NCBI GenBank assembly: GCA_021030915.1
Contig: JAGEMR010000159.1
Coordinates: forward strand, 1 to 63,488
Direction: 5' to 3'
Source: Astrothelium macrocarpum
Lineage: Eukaryota; Ascomycota; Dothideomycetes; Trypetheliales; Trypetheliaceae
Length of the DNA: 63,488 bases
Made by a program: the position numbers and the translations under genes. Below are positions 34,233-46,538 of the stretch, piece after piece. Numbering within the stretch: the first letter of the stretch is position 1; each line of letters opens with the position of its first letter. The notes beneath the pieces are model-generated. The model was not told the DNA's origin and ran no database searches. It saw only the letters and a program-made list of their open reading frames with translations.

Positions 34233-35590
34233 ATGGAATATCAGTTCTCCGAACCCGTCAACCCTTCGCGGTATGACTCAAAAGGACTCATCGCTAATAT
34301 CCCCGTCCGAAAAAACTTGTACTCTGAGGCGGAATACGTTGGATCAATTCGTGCTCAGGAAGATTGGAATGTCCTTGTTGCTTCTATCGGGGAGTTCAAG
34401 GGCGGTCTCGATCCAGGATTGCCCTTCGTGTCTGTATCTATTCCGGAGTGTCTGCCAGAGCGCCTTGAGATTGTCTCATATTGCAATGAATTTGCGTTTA
34501 TTTATGACGGTATGTCAACTCTCCTACTTTTGGTGTGTGATTGTCTGACGATAAACGTGCCAAAGACGCCACTGAAAATATTGCTCATGACAAAGTAAGG
34601 CTAGCTCTATAGAACAACCAAGACGACTAAAAACGATGGTCTCTTTAACACGCTCCAGGCTACCGACTCAATGAATGAAACCCTGCAACTATTTCTTCAG
34701 GGCGCCACTACCGGTCGTATAAACCCTAGGGGAAGTGGCAAAAACAAGATCCAAGCCCAAATCTTTAATGAAATGGCCGCTATTGATCGATCTCGGGCTA
34801 TGGTCACTATGAAAGCTTGGGCCGAATTCTTGCAACTTACATCAAGCAGAGACCGCAGAATCAAATTCGACACTCTGGATGAATACATTCCCTACAGGGT
34901 ATGGGATGTTGGACAAATGTAATTCACCTCGTCCCTCGAAAGCTTGTATGCTGATATCTTTTGTCCACTTGCTGACACTGCGGGAGGCTGATGTTCGGTC
35001 TCGTCACTTTCGGAATGGGCCTAACCATTCCAGAGAGCGACATGGAACGGTGCACCGAAGTCACTTGCTCGGCCTTTGCAGTCATTGCACTGACAAACGA
35101 TTTATTTTCGTGGGAGCGAGAACGTGATGCAGCGAAACGAGACAACATGCCGCATGTCGTCAATGCCATCTGGGTTATCATGGGCCAGCACTCCGTCAGC
35201 GAAGAAGAAGCCAAGCGAATCTGTCATTCCAAGATCGTCGAATTGGTTCAAGACTACAAGCGCATCGTTGAGCAGTACAGGGAAGATGGATCGATCTGCC
35301 TGGATTTGAGGAAATACATCGAAGCGCTGCAATATAATATAAGTGGCAACCTAGCTTGGAGCCTAACTTGTCCGCGGTACAATCCACAGACAAAGTTGAA
35401 CGCATGCCAAACGTGGATGCGACAACGGCTGGCACAAAGGAAGCAAGACCTGGTCGCGGCATCGTCCAATCTGGGTGCTTGGATGGGCGTTGAAGGCCTT
35501 GTAACTGCTGCGTGTTTTTCCGTCGTTGCAGTGAGTGGCGTCTTTTTTGTTGGCAGGAGCATTGGCACGAAAATCCTAGGACTGAAGTAA
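34233..35590 (+). CDS. Stand-alone class I terpene cyclase related to chimeric terpene synthases
   Basis: Four exons (34233-34509, 34566-34594, 34659-34918, 34987-35590) give 389 residues. The sequence follows the N-terminal cyclase half of fungal chimeric prenyltransferase/cyclase enzymes such as fusicoccadiene synthase: IRAQEDW, SIPECLPERLEIVSYCNEFAF, then the metal-binding motif DDATE (formed across intron 1), and the second motif NDLFSWERE, followed by SGNLAWSLTCPRY. It would ionise a prenyl diphosphate and cyclise it. Unlike the chimeras (about 700 residues) there is no C-terminal prenyltransferase; instead it ends with a hydrophobic segment (VTAACFSVVAVSGVFFVG) that could be a membrane anchor. 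The substrate chain length cannot be read from sequence. Confidence 0.85.
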
Positions 35591-36714
35591 GCGGAGTTTT
35601 TATTTTGTTGCCGGAGGAGGGCACTGAGCTCCATTCAGGAGCCATGGGTGTCATCATCCGTCTGTAGTAGTCAGCCTTCACCCAGCATTCATTTTCCACT
35701 TAAATTGACCCCATTCAAGTGTGTTCGCCGCATCAAGACGCCAATACCTCTGAAACTGCATATTCATTCATATTAAACCTCGACGCAAGGCAGGAAAGGA
35801 TCATTATACATTCTCAGCTTTTTGCAACAGCTCTTAAGTCTTTCAGTGGGGCGTTCGGGAGGACTCACACCGCTATGTGATCCCGGAGAAGATTCATGGT
35901 TTCATCCAATAACTCAGCCAGCCACAACAGCAAGAAATGGACGATGGAAAACGCCACAAATTGTTTCCGGGCCTCTTTGATTGGATGACTGCGTAGGTGG
36001 GTCGGATCTCGGCAAGGACTAGTCCGTCCCTGCGTTTGCTTGTGGGCCCAAAAGGGAAACCTGCAACATTCAAAGATGGTTAGTGCAAATCTCTTTTTCC
36101 AAATAATCATGAATAATTGCATTTATTAGGCGTTAAACCCTGTCTCATTTGATTGAGGCTCCACACATGGCTACCTTACGATGCGTCCAATGAAGAATTA
36201 AAGGTAGAGGGAATTCGAGTCGAGACTTCTTTTCTCGCCGCCTCGACCGACTGGTGTTGGCTTTCTTCACGCTACTTCGCCCCTACTTGTGGGTTCTCTG
36301 GGTACGGTCCGAGCCACATGTTCGCAAGCTAGGTTTCACTGACCGTCATAAGGTAAGGCTCTGCTAATCTGGACTTCTCGACTTCCAAACACGCAAGTCA
36401 TGGGGTTAAGGGTCTGTGCAATCGATGAACGCTAGCAGTCGTATGAGTTATCCCTACGGTCTCGCCTCAACCGAGTGCATGCCACTGGGTCACCGACCCG
36501 TTCTGCTACCTAGTCCGCCTTGAGCATCATTTTGCACAGCTACGCTCGTCTTGAATGGCTTCATCTAGACCACGAAAACACAAAGTCCTTTGTCGGCCTT
36601 ACGCATTCAACAATGGGTACTTAAGCAGTCTTATGGTATCCTCTGACCCAAAAAGACATTAACATTGTAGGCATCTGGTACCATCTATTCAATCTCGCTA
36701 CGCCTTGACCTAAC
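35591..36714. other. Intergenic
   Basis: No gene recognised. The minus-strand frame at 35865-36122 lacks any familiar feature. Confidence 0.5.
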
Positions 36715-38147
36715 ATGAGAACTGCGATTCAGCTGTTTCTTTTCATCTTTCTCTCTGGTGCTTTTGCTGCTCTTGCGACTAGTATCACCAACCCGGTATG
36801 TGCTGTGGTTACAAGCATCATCAGCTTGGCCAAGGCAGATTCGCAAGCGACACCTTTTTGTAGCAGCTACCTCCACATCGGGACGAAGACAAGGTAGGCC
36901 TATGATGACTACTCTCGGATCTAGGGACATTGCTAATCAATCGCAAAGTACTACTACTGCAACGTATATACCTCCAGTATCGTCAGTTACCCTCCAAACC
37001 ACGGTCACCGCTCATACCTCGACAATCAGCTCCACAGTCACCGCTTCAACAGTGAGTATATGATCTTTATGCCTCTGTTTCGATTGTTGACCGACATCAA
37101 TAGACTGCTTCTTATTCTGTAGCATTAACGAGTACAACGGTAAGACATAGCTTATGCCAATGTAATGCCGGGCTAATGGAATAGACCACCATCGATACCA
37201 CAACCACTACTTCAACTTCGGCAATAAGCTGCTATGCTTCCGCTGTAGAAAAGGAGAAAATCAAGGCACGAGGATTGTCATCGGCCGGCCCTTCACCTAC
37301 CCCTAGCTGTCTGAAGAATGAACCGGCAACTATCATCTCTGAGGTCTGTTCGTGCCTTACCATACCCTCTCCAACATCGACTATCACTTCTACTTCAACT
37401 TTGATGGCACAAACAAGCACGGTAACTTCGTATAACACTGCAACTCCTGTTACGACTAGGTGAGCTTAAAGCCTACTCGCGCTAGCAACTGCTAACAAAT
37501 TTAGCATAACCACTGTCACAACAACATTTTCTCAAGCGGTTGATGTCAGCACCACAGTAACCACGACCTCTACCTCAACGATTGTCATTCAATCATCGAC
37601 AGTCGGAGCAGGGTTGTCTTACTATGAATATGATAACCCTGCAGCAAACGAACCAAGCGACTTCCAGAATACCAACTACGAAAGATTTGGCATTATCCAA
37701 GATATTAATTCTGTCAACACCAATTGGCCAAATGATGACCCATGTACTCTTCCCGGCTACCCTTCGTTTGACTGCAGTACGATCGGCATTGTATTCCAAG
37801 GCTATTTTTATGCCTCAGCGGGCGCTGGTACTTATATGTTTACTGTCGAAGCTAATAACGATGACTTTTTCTGGCTATGGTCTGCTTCGAATGCTATGTC
37901 CACCAATTGGCAGCAAGGGAATGAGGATATCTCTCAAGCTTTCCTCGCCGAGCGTGGTTCTAATAGCTCCAGCTACACCTTGAGTGCATACCAATATCTG
38001 CCAGTCACTATTCTGTGGATGAACGGCGGTGGGCCGGGACAAGTCCTTTTCGACGTCACTCTTCCAGACGGGACTTTACTTACGGATACCACGGGATTGT
38101 TTGTACCAGCTACAGCATGTGATGGAACAGATCCATTTTCGCCATAG
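36715..38147 (+). CDS. Secreted GLEYA-domain protein
   Basis: Five exons (36715-36893, 36949-37051, 37104-37139, 37185-37459, 37505-38147) encode 411 residues. A signal peptide (IQLFLFIFLSGAFAALA) is followed by a short Cys-containing segment, then a Thr/Ser-rich stalk spread over several exons. The C-terminal 190 residues form a GLEYA-type beta-sandwich: GLSYYEYDN, IVFQGYFYASAGAGTYMFTVEANNDDFFWLW, and VTILWMNGGGPGQVLFDVTL. GLEYA and the related PA14 domains are lectin-like and mediate cell-surface or carbohydrate contacts. No GPI signal is seen, so it may be secreted. Small exons in the repeat-rich stalk suggest it can vary easily. Confidence 0.88.
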
Positions 38148-38746
38148 AGTCGCATGTATTGGCATTCAGCACAACAGGAATATCCACAAGTGCTGATTGG
38201 GTTCACTTATTTCCTTTTCCGCTTCCAAACATCAATGATCGATAAGCAAACCTGAGTTGTGGCAGTGTAGCCCTACACCACACCTGTGCTATATTTGAGC
38301 TGCCCTGAGCTGCCCTGAGCTGTCCCGAGTCGGCTTGAGTATTGCCTGCATAACGCTTGGGCCGGTCTGAGAAGAAGCCCAAGGAGAGGACTGTTGAAGT
38401 GTGTGAACGAATTCATGAAGATAGAATTGAAGTCTATGTTCCTTAGAGAGAGACGGAACGGCTATGTACGCTAAGCTAGTACCAATGAGGTAATGGCTAC
38501 CAAAGCAGAGAAGCTTCCTTCAACAAGGACTTATACCGCTTTCTGTGCAACATGACACGCCTTCTAAAACTTCTCCGTTTGGCATTCTTGCGCGGCAGCG
38601 AAGTTATGCGGGGCCTGCTGTATTCCGGAGAGCTCTGTTACACCTGATGCCTGTCTGAAGTGGTCTTCTTATGAAGGATATCCGATGCTAGATAATAAGT
38701 AACAACCTCATTGTTATAGTACGTCCTCTGGCTTTCCCTTGGTTCT
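38148..38746. other. Intergenic between convergent genes
   Basis: Non-coding. A small tandem repeat of TGAGCTGCCC (about three and a half units) occupies 38296-38330. Confidence 0.5.
38296..38330 (+). repeat. Short tandem repeat, 10-bp unit
   Basis: Two exact TGAGCTGCCC units are followed by a variant unit and a partial unit. Confidence 0.7.
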
Positions 38747-40286
38747 TTAAGTAAGTTGAGATCCAAAGCAGGGTAAAGGTGTATAGAAGAGGTAAGAGAT
38801 TACATAAGCCAAATCCCCGATCACTTGCTTGACCGAATTGGCGTCCAGGAGATTTATAGGCATGACTCGTACCTGTCTCGCTGGATCACGATACAAATCG
38901 CGAAATTTGTTCGCCAAGAATTCTTGCGCTGCGCCGGCGTCATTCGGCGGACCATCATATTCCGGAAAGGTAGCTTGGAGTGGATGCTTGCCAGAAGCTA
39001 TCTTTTCACTGAAAAGGTCGATCTTCGTGAAGAGAACGATAGGTTCTGACCTCGAGAACCAGCGCGAATTAACCACCGAGTCGAAAAGGCAGAGAGTATC
39101 TTCCATCACGTTCTGAGCGCGTAAGTCTGTAGCCCAGTGTCTGGACCTTTTTACTTACACGACTTGAATCCTCGCAAAGCTTTTGATCATAATCATTAAT
39201 TGCAACGAGGAAAAGGATGGCTGTGCATTTGTCGAACTGGTGAATCCACTTTTTTCGTTCTCCGCGTGATCCCCCAAGCTCGACGAACTGCAATCTTCGC
39301 TCTCCCACATCGCACTTCAGCACCTTAATCCCGTAGGTATGCTTGGTTGTGTGCAAAATGTCCTCTTCCGTAGGGATGTAGCCGCTAGTGAGTACCCGCT
39401 TGACGTTCGTCATGAAGCTAAGACACGACGTTAACAATCGCATCGCAATGAACACGTCTGGTCCTGACTTACTACTGCACGTCCCGAATGCTGTGTTGTG
39501 GGCAGTGGTAGGAATCGTTCAGAGCTTCAATAACACCTCTGCGGAACCCTTCGTCTACCCACAAATGCATGATGGCGTCCGCTGTCTTAACAGGAAGTTC
39601 ATCAATGTCTTTGCCATCTTTGTATGGCATCAAATAATCGATATGAGCCTAAAATACCTAGATCAGCAGTGTTAGACTGGGGATGAATTGTAACTACCTG
39701 CCTTGAAGTCACAGTCCCGAGGTTCGATGTTACGATTGAGCATGACATCTGTGACCATAAGGGACGTGCAGATGATATGCCGAAAGACAGCAGGCCTCCA
39801 TTCTATTCTCTCATACTCCTTGAATGGGTCACCAAACAAGATTCTCAAATGTCGCAGCAACGTGGCTTTGCCGCCTCCTTCGGGTCCTTTCGGCCATTCA
39901 GCATTAGCAATTCACTTGTAGAGCCTTGAGGCATTGGGCCTACCCAGAAGCATGATCGTGTCATTTCTCCGCTCTTCCTGATTCCAGGCTTTCAGCATCT
40001 TCTCCACTTCTTCATTCCGCCGGGAGTCAGCTGGTTGAGTATCTGACTGAAATAATGCCAGCAACCGACGGAGATTTAAACGGTCAAGCATTTCCCCAAT
40101 TCCAGGAATATTGCCAGTACGATAGCGACTATGCCTTGTGGGAACGTACGATAGGCTCTCTTTATAGAAATCTGAGCAGGAATCGCTGGTTCCATCGTAC
40201 GAGAGTATAGAGTCACCTGTTCCCCGCTTGACGGCAAAGGAATTAGTCTCGACATCCTTTTCCTCATGCTGCTTCCCATCTGCCAT
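38747..40286 (-). CDS. Degenerate heterotrimeric G-protein alpha subunit
   Basis: Five exons (39944-40286, 39702-39886, 39473-39648, 39159-39417, 38747-39112) give an intact 442-residue frame with all the parts of a G-alpha subunit in order: P-loop, helical domain, YIPTEEDIL, switch II and ERKKWIHQF, and FDSVVNSRWF. Key residues are changed. The P-loop is LLGPEGGGKAT, so the Mg-binding Ser after Lys is Ala. Switch I is LHTTKHTYGI and lacks the catalytic Arg. Switch II is ELGGSRGERKKW, with Ser for the catalytic Gln. NKxD has become TKID, and the TCAT motif is lost (PINLLD). The N-terminus lacks the MG myristoylation site. One intron (39649-39701) uses a GC donor. It is probably expressed, with altered or no GTPase activity; role unknown. 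Confidence 0.88.
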
Positions 40287-41749
40287 CGTTCAAAGGTTCC
40301 TTCCACTAGAGGAAATTGTGATGCATGGACGAAAGCATCGAGCAATAGCTAGTAGATATAGAGCCGGGCAAGCGATGAGCAATCACTTCGTCTTCGTTTT
40401 CAGAGAGTCCTTTCAGGACGGCAAGCACGCGTGAGCGGTCAGCATGGTTTCAAAGACGTTGCAAAGCGGCCTATAGCTTCTCAATCAAAGCTCTTCTTGC
40501 GGAACTGATGGCGCAGCGGATGAGCCTGGCAGAAGTCTGAGCCGAAGTTCAGCCGGACGCATGAAAACGGGAACCAGTGGCTTAAATTTTTACTTCTAGC
40601 CTGGTCTAGCAGTAACCTATTTGGGTAACAAACGTGATCCATTTTACCTGAGGAAATAGAATGGCATATTGAGTCGTAAGGCGTGTCGACTTTCAGGAGT
40701 GTTACGTAGGCCCACAGGTGAATAAAAACAGATAGAGGGATCGCCTTATCGAGGTTAACATTCCTTTTCCAAATCTCTTCTTTGAGACTTCAATGCGTGA
40801 GATTGCGGATGCATTCCGTGAACGCGAGCGTAATTGTCTTTCCACCGTCCCTCGTCATAAACTTTACATGGTCGGCTATCGAGAGCGATCATAACATAGG
40901 CTGAGCAGTAATAATTACATCAATAGAGCAGGTATCTGCTGACCATGTCATACGTCATTCGCGAGAACTACCTACGTACCCAGGTATAAAATTTGCAATG
41001 ATGAGGATTCTAAAAATCCATTCGCAAAATGGCTATATACAAATCGGAGATTTTTTATCGAAGGACGATTCCTAGGAGATCGCGCAGAGCAGCCTTTTTA
41101 TTCCGCCTTTTGGTTTGGATAGTCTAATTTCTCGGATGATTATATTTGTGATACGCGTTGCGGAGAACAATTGTTTGGAATTCTGGATCAATGCAAAAGT
41201 GCTCCACGGTACACATCTTAGTGATCACCGCTCAGGTCGTACCCAATGACGATCGAGTAACAGATATTTCGTAATATTACTACAGGGATGCTGGTGTGGC
41301 GGAAAGTTTTCGCTGCAGATAATGTCATTACCATTTACATCATTCGATCAGCCACAGCAACCCATACCAAGTTCCAGGAATCAAAAGTAGATTTCTTTTC
41401 CGACTTGTCACTGCATGCTCCACAACAGGCATCTCAGTCTCCCGTCACCTTCGCGACCTCTGTCCCTTCCACGCTCTCATTTCCCCATTTTAACATCACT
41501 GCCTTACTTCCCCTATGACTCCATTCCTGATCGTGCTCTCAGTTCCTTCAAAGAGCTACTACTCGCTTATCAGTACAGTCAAGCACGCACAAGCCAAGGA
41601 TCAGGCGATCAAAGTAAGGCGCAGCTAGCCATTGATCTTAGACGGAGAAAAGTCTCGAGGCTATTAGCATTTGCCAGGATCGCATAACAGGGCGAAAGTG
41701 TACAGGCTATATTGGTAAGCCACTGTCCATTGTCAAAGGCCTTTATGTC
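40287..41749. other. Intergenic
   Basis: About 1.4 kb without a supportable gene or repeat. Confidence 0.5.
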
Positions 41750-44700
41750 TTAGAAAATGTAAGGCACTATGTCACAGTCATCTGTTAAGTCGAACTTTTC
41801 TGATTTGGAATGTAGCCGACCACCCAGTTTCATCTCTAGCTGAGCCTCTTCACGTCCTTGCTTTTCTTGGACGGGCTGCCATGCGCCGAGGTCTTTCTCG
41901 AGGCTCACGAAGCACCCAATAGGGGGCGAAATGGAATGACGTGGGATGATTGGCCCACCCGACGGCAGCGGCGAGTATGACCCAATGATCACGGTAGCAT
42001 TATCGCGAGACTTGCCGCCTGAGCGTGGCGGGAAGAAGCGGATGTTGCGGTCCCTGGCCGAATTTGGAAAGAAGACTCGGCCGGTTTGAGTATGCGATAC
42101 CGGTATTTCGTCACGATGCTTGCGAAAGAGCGGAACCCGTATCAGACGCAGCTCCGTACCGCTTGCTGTTACATAAACATGTTCTGCAGACCATGTTAGG
42201 TTGTACGGTAATCTTCCAGTGGAAAAGGTCGTAGCAGTGCCTAATTGAACAACGGTGCGATAAATAAGGCGAGGCGGGCTCCGTGTCGTTTTGCTTGCTG
42301 AAAGACGGTGCGTGGATAGCTGTAGAACGCACAATACTGTCTTTGCTTCCTGGTCGTCCCGTGCCTCCAGAGCGGCTAGGTGTAGATAGGTGCCGCAAGG
42401 CGAGAATCGTCCCTGAATGAAGACTTGACAGCTGCGGGGTAATGAAGGGCGCAAGAAGCGTGTGTAATAGGTTTTGAGACGAAAATCGGCGAAGAGGATT
42501 TCGCGTCCACCGAGGGGCCATACTACAAGGTCTTTGGACGGATGGAAGATGGGTGGCGAATCTAGCAAGATCCCGTGACAGACGTATTCGAAGTGGAAAA
42601 GCTGCTGGGTGGTGCCACACGCTGTATCGTAGATGACAAGCCGTCCACGCTCATGCTTTGCTGATGATCTCGTCGACCGGCGGCCATGCGCTAGTAAGGT
42701 CTCCAGCGCTTGAGCACCGCCATCAGCGTCACTCTCAGTTAGTGACCCTTGCGAATCCGAATCTTCAAAGCTGAATTCTCCCGAAGAGATGCTTGCTGCA
42801 AGGGAACTTTGTGTAGTTGAATGGTCCTCCGCTGATATTTGAGCTGCCAACGATGGGAATAATGCATTAAAGAGTTTCGCACCATCTCTATCTTTATGAT
42901 CATTGGAGGCCTGGTCCGAGTCTATAGATGAGTCTTCGTCGCGACCGTCCAATGATTCGATGTTGGAATCCTCGTCAAGAATTTTCAATGAAGACTGGGA
43001 ACTGGCCTGACTGAGGGAATCATGCATGCCCATTTCATCATCGTCTGAAGCGTAGTCGTTCCACTGGTCTTCGTCATCTGTCTCATCCGAGCATGGCTCT
43101 GTTGAGCCGTCACTCCATGATTCTCTTGCTGACATGGATGAAGAGGACTGCTCCTCATTCTCCGAGCTCCAGTCGGAGGAGAGGACGTCGTCCTCGACTT
43201 TGATTGATGCATCCTCATCTGCAGGGCTTTCTATACGAAGAGATGTCAAAGACGTGCGGCTGGAAGACGACGTAATACTCGAACCGCTCTTTTGGGAGTC
43301 ACTTGATGTCCGATCCGAAGTAAGACTGGCTTTCGCGAAGTTTTCGATCATCATCTCATAGATCTTTCCAAAATCGAGAACGGTATTGTCATCAAGACCA
43401 GGACTTTGAAGTTCTTTGCGAGTAATTATTCTTCGGTAAGCGAGAGCGAACTGGCCATGACGACTGGCTATCTCCTCCAAGTATTCGTAGTCCTGAGGAA
43501 AATCCAGTATTTCTTGATAAAGTCCATCTTCTGACATCATGAAGATATGTGACCCTGCGCGGAAGAACTTTTGATCTTGAGAAGATGCGATGGGTAAAGC
43601 TCTACCATGGATATTAATACTCAAGGATTTCTCATACAGATCTAGTGAATTCACTGGAATGTTCAGTACTTGATTCCTTTCCAGCCTCGGCGAATGGTTG
43701 CCTTGAAGTGTCCAAGTTTGACAAAAGATTTTTACGAGTTTAGGCTCTTCTTCACTAGAACGAAGGACTTAGTATAGGACCTATCAATGTCAAACTATGT
43801 ACGTACGATGTCTGGAGACGGAAGACCAGAAGCCTTTCGCCCACGTCATCAACAGTATCCAAAAAGCGACAAAAGCTTTTCTGGTGACATTCATCTGCTT
43901 CTGCGAAGATGAAACTCTTTTGCTGACTAGGAAGCGTGCGAAGAAAATTGTTTAAGGGTAAAGTCTTCCACAAGCAACGGTCAAGTTCCCCTGGAAAAAG
44001 GCCTCGACTTGAGGTGAATTCAGTAAGAAAGGAACCCCATTCACCAATAGCAGTATAGTATTGTTCGCTGAGCGCTTTACCGCTTTCTTGCCGTTCGCTG
44101 AACCAGTGGGGAAAGGTTCGTCGAAGATTCAATCCCGCCCAGGGCCGCGCGGCGTTTATCCAGAACTGGAACAGACCTTCGACAAACAAGCACTGGACCT
44201 GGATCGTAGTGATGAACTGTTTGGAGCGTACAAACTTTTCCACATGTTGGTACAAAGTATTGTCAACTTCTGATTCGTCCAAGTGTTTGTCCCAGTATTT
44301 CGCAGCGTAGGTGAGTAGATGGTGGTCTAGTATGTCTTGGCTATCCGTTGTCATGAATGTATCATTTTCTTCGTTTTTTCGGAGCAAGCGCTTGTACCGT
44401 GGTTGGAAGAGATACTTCAGACTAGCCCGCGCTAAAATTTTTGGCGAGATTGTAAGGTCGCTCTGGGGGAGTGATTGTTCATTGAAAATGCCGGCATTCT
44501 TGGTTAGGAAATCTCTTACGGATGCATGAGTCAGAGCGCAGACATTTTTAGGTTGATTTCCACCAATATTCTGGATCTTAATAAAGGGGTTGCACAGCTC
44601 GACAACTTTTTCTTTGAAGAGTGGGATCCTTTTCGACAGATTCTTTCCCCATTCACTTGTATAGATTCCGGTAGCCTCGCATAGTTCTTCGATCAACAAC

Positions 44701-46538
44701 GGCCTTTTAGCGTGAACAACGCAAGACAATATTCGACTGACAGTTTCACGATGCTGGCTCGCTATGTGGGTCGCTTTGCGGGCATAGTACTCCTCGATCA
44801 TCTCTGGTAACCCTTCATGAACCCTTTTTTGCAGATCATCCGGGCTGATTGCATGAGAGATTGAGTCAACCATCAGAGCAGCCCAAAGAAAATTCCCACA
44901 GGCCCGTTTCTGCAAGTCTTGGAGTATCATCGTCTTTGTCCCAGGATCTAATTCAGAAGAGTTCAAAGAGGGCACCGTATCCTCAAAGAACATTGCAATA
45001 TCGGCACCATTCTTCTGTGCATCAAGTGTAATGGTAGGAAAGTTCCCAACAAGCTCGTCGACACAACGATTATCCTGGCTGGAGCACCATAACTTGACAA
45101 TCGAGCCTGTCGACTTTAGATTTGCAAGACGCTGCACCACATCCTTAGCTTCGGACCACCTTCCTTTCGGATCCGTACTTTCCTCGTCCAGTCCATCAAT
45201 CAAGATATACGTGCTCGCCAGTTCGGATGTAAACAGCTTGAGGAGCTCAAAGAGACTATGTACGTTGTCGCTTTGGGAACTGACTATATCATAAACTGCG
45301 TCAGATACATCATCCTTTTGTGAGTACAACTGATTCCAGAGCTGCTCTGCGATATTGCGGTACACGGTCGTGGAGGAGAATTGCTCGTCAAAACTGTAGT
45401 AGTGATATGCAAGCGCCGCTGAAGGTACTCGGTCGCGAAGTGTCTTTACCGCGAAAGAGCAAGTTACGGATTTGCCAGTTCCAGGTTCGCCTTTGAGCCA
45501 CAGTGTACGTGGCTGTGAATAGGGGTGGATCCAGTCCTTGAAGGTCTGGGTATCCAACAGCCAACCGCAAGCACCGTCTCGAAGAGCGTCTTCACCATCT
45601 AATTGTCGTCGGCGATTCCGCTCGTTGAGCTCAGAAGAACCACGAAGCCACTGTAAGACCTCTTTTTTCCTTCTAGTCCGATTTTCTTCGTCTGTTTTCT
45701 TATAAAGCTGACGTTGTTCGTGAACCCACATTGAAATCTCATGTAAAGTCAGCCCTGCTTGACGCCGTTCTTCTGTCGCATCTTCGTGCTCTCCTCGTCG
45801 TAGTCGCTCCTGAATTATTGGCACGAGCTTTGCAATATTATCACCATCTGCCTTCATATCATCCAGAATTGCATCAAGCTTTTTCAGGTCGAAAGATGCT
45901 GCTGACCGAAATGCCTGAATTATGCTTGATCGATTGCACTGCTCGTCAATCTTAGTCCAGAATCGTAGGATGTTTAGATAGGAGTTCTTCAATTGCTCTT
46001 GCATAGCTACAGATTGTCCAAAAAGATCTCGGTATTCTGACAATCGGTGAAGTTCATGTGCCAGTCGTGCTAATTGCGCCTGGGCATGTGTTTGGAGGTC
46101 CTTGTATCTCCCCAAACAGTCAATGGCTGTTTTGAGGCCGCCCCAAATCAGTGCGGATGGCATCGGATCAGCCTGGCATAGCACATTCAAAATATTACTA
46201 TAGTCTCTCAGAACCTCAATAATTGAGTTGAGTACTTTTCTAACTCGACCAGCGTATTTGCCTTCCCCTATCTTAACCATAGCAGCCTGCACTTGAGCAT
46301 CACTGGTCAAATTGCCTGATTTAAGGTCTACAAGAAAGCTTGGCGGCCGTTTTTTACCGAAGTGGTCGACAAATTCGTTCACGGCGTCGAAAAAGGGGGA
46401 ACCGGCGACCGCGATCGCATTTCCTTGAGCCGGCGACCTGTAAATCGCAAAGTTACTCTGCCACTTCATTTTACTAAGGTAGTCTTCGTACATACCTCGT
46501 CGTTTGAGACATTTTTTCTCTTTCCAAGTCTCAATCAT
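41750..46538 (-). CDS. DUF7708-like/NACHT NTPase with acidic linker and beta-propeller (NLR-like)
   Basis: Two exons (43807-46538 and 41750-43754; intron GTACGT...TTCTAG) make 1578 residues. Residues about 60-230 resemble the DUF7708 helical domain (ADPMPSALIWGGLKTAID). NACHT follows, with Walker A LKGEPGTGKS near 350 and Walker B YILIDGLDEE near 455, and a winged-helix-like region (ILSCVVHAKRPLLIEELCEAT, LTHASVRDFL). From about 1000 on is a module beginning with FCQTWTLQGNH; a 150-residue Ser/Asp/Glu-rich disordered insert follows, and then propeller-like repeats (IFHPSKDLVVWPLGG, FSPCGTYLHLAAL). The propeller resembles that of the NACHT gene at 7614-12333, so the two are paralogues. Likely an intracellular receptor; ligand unknown. 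Confidence 0.87.

Noticed and set aside
38747..40286. G-alpha gene as a simple pseudogene
   Set aside because: All five exons join in frame with good splice sites (one GC donor) and no stop; the loss is of specific functional residues, not of the frame.
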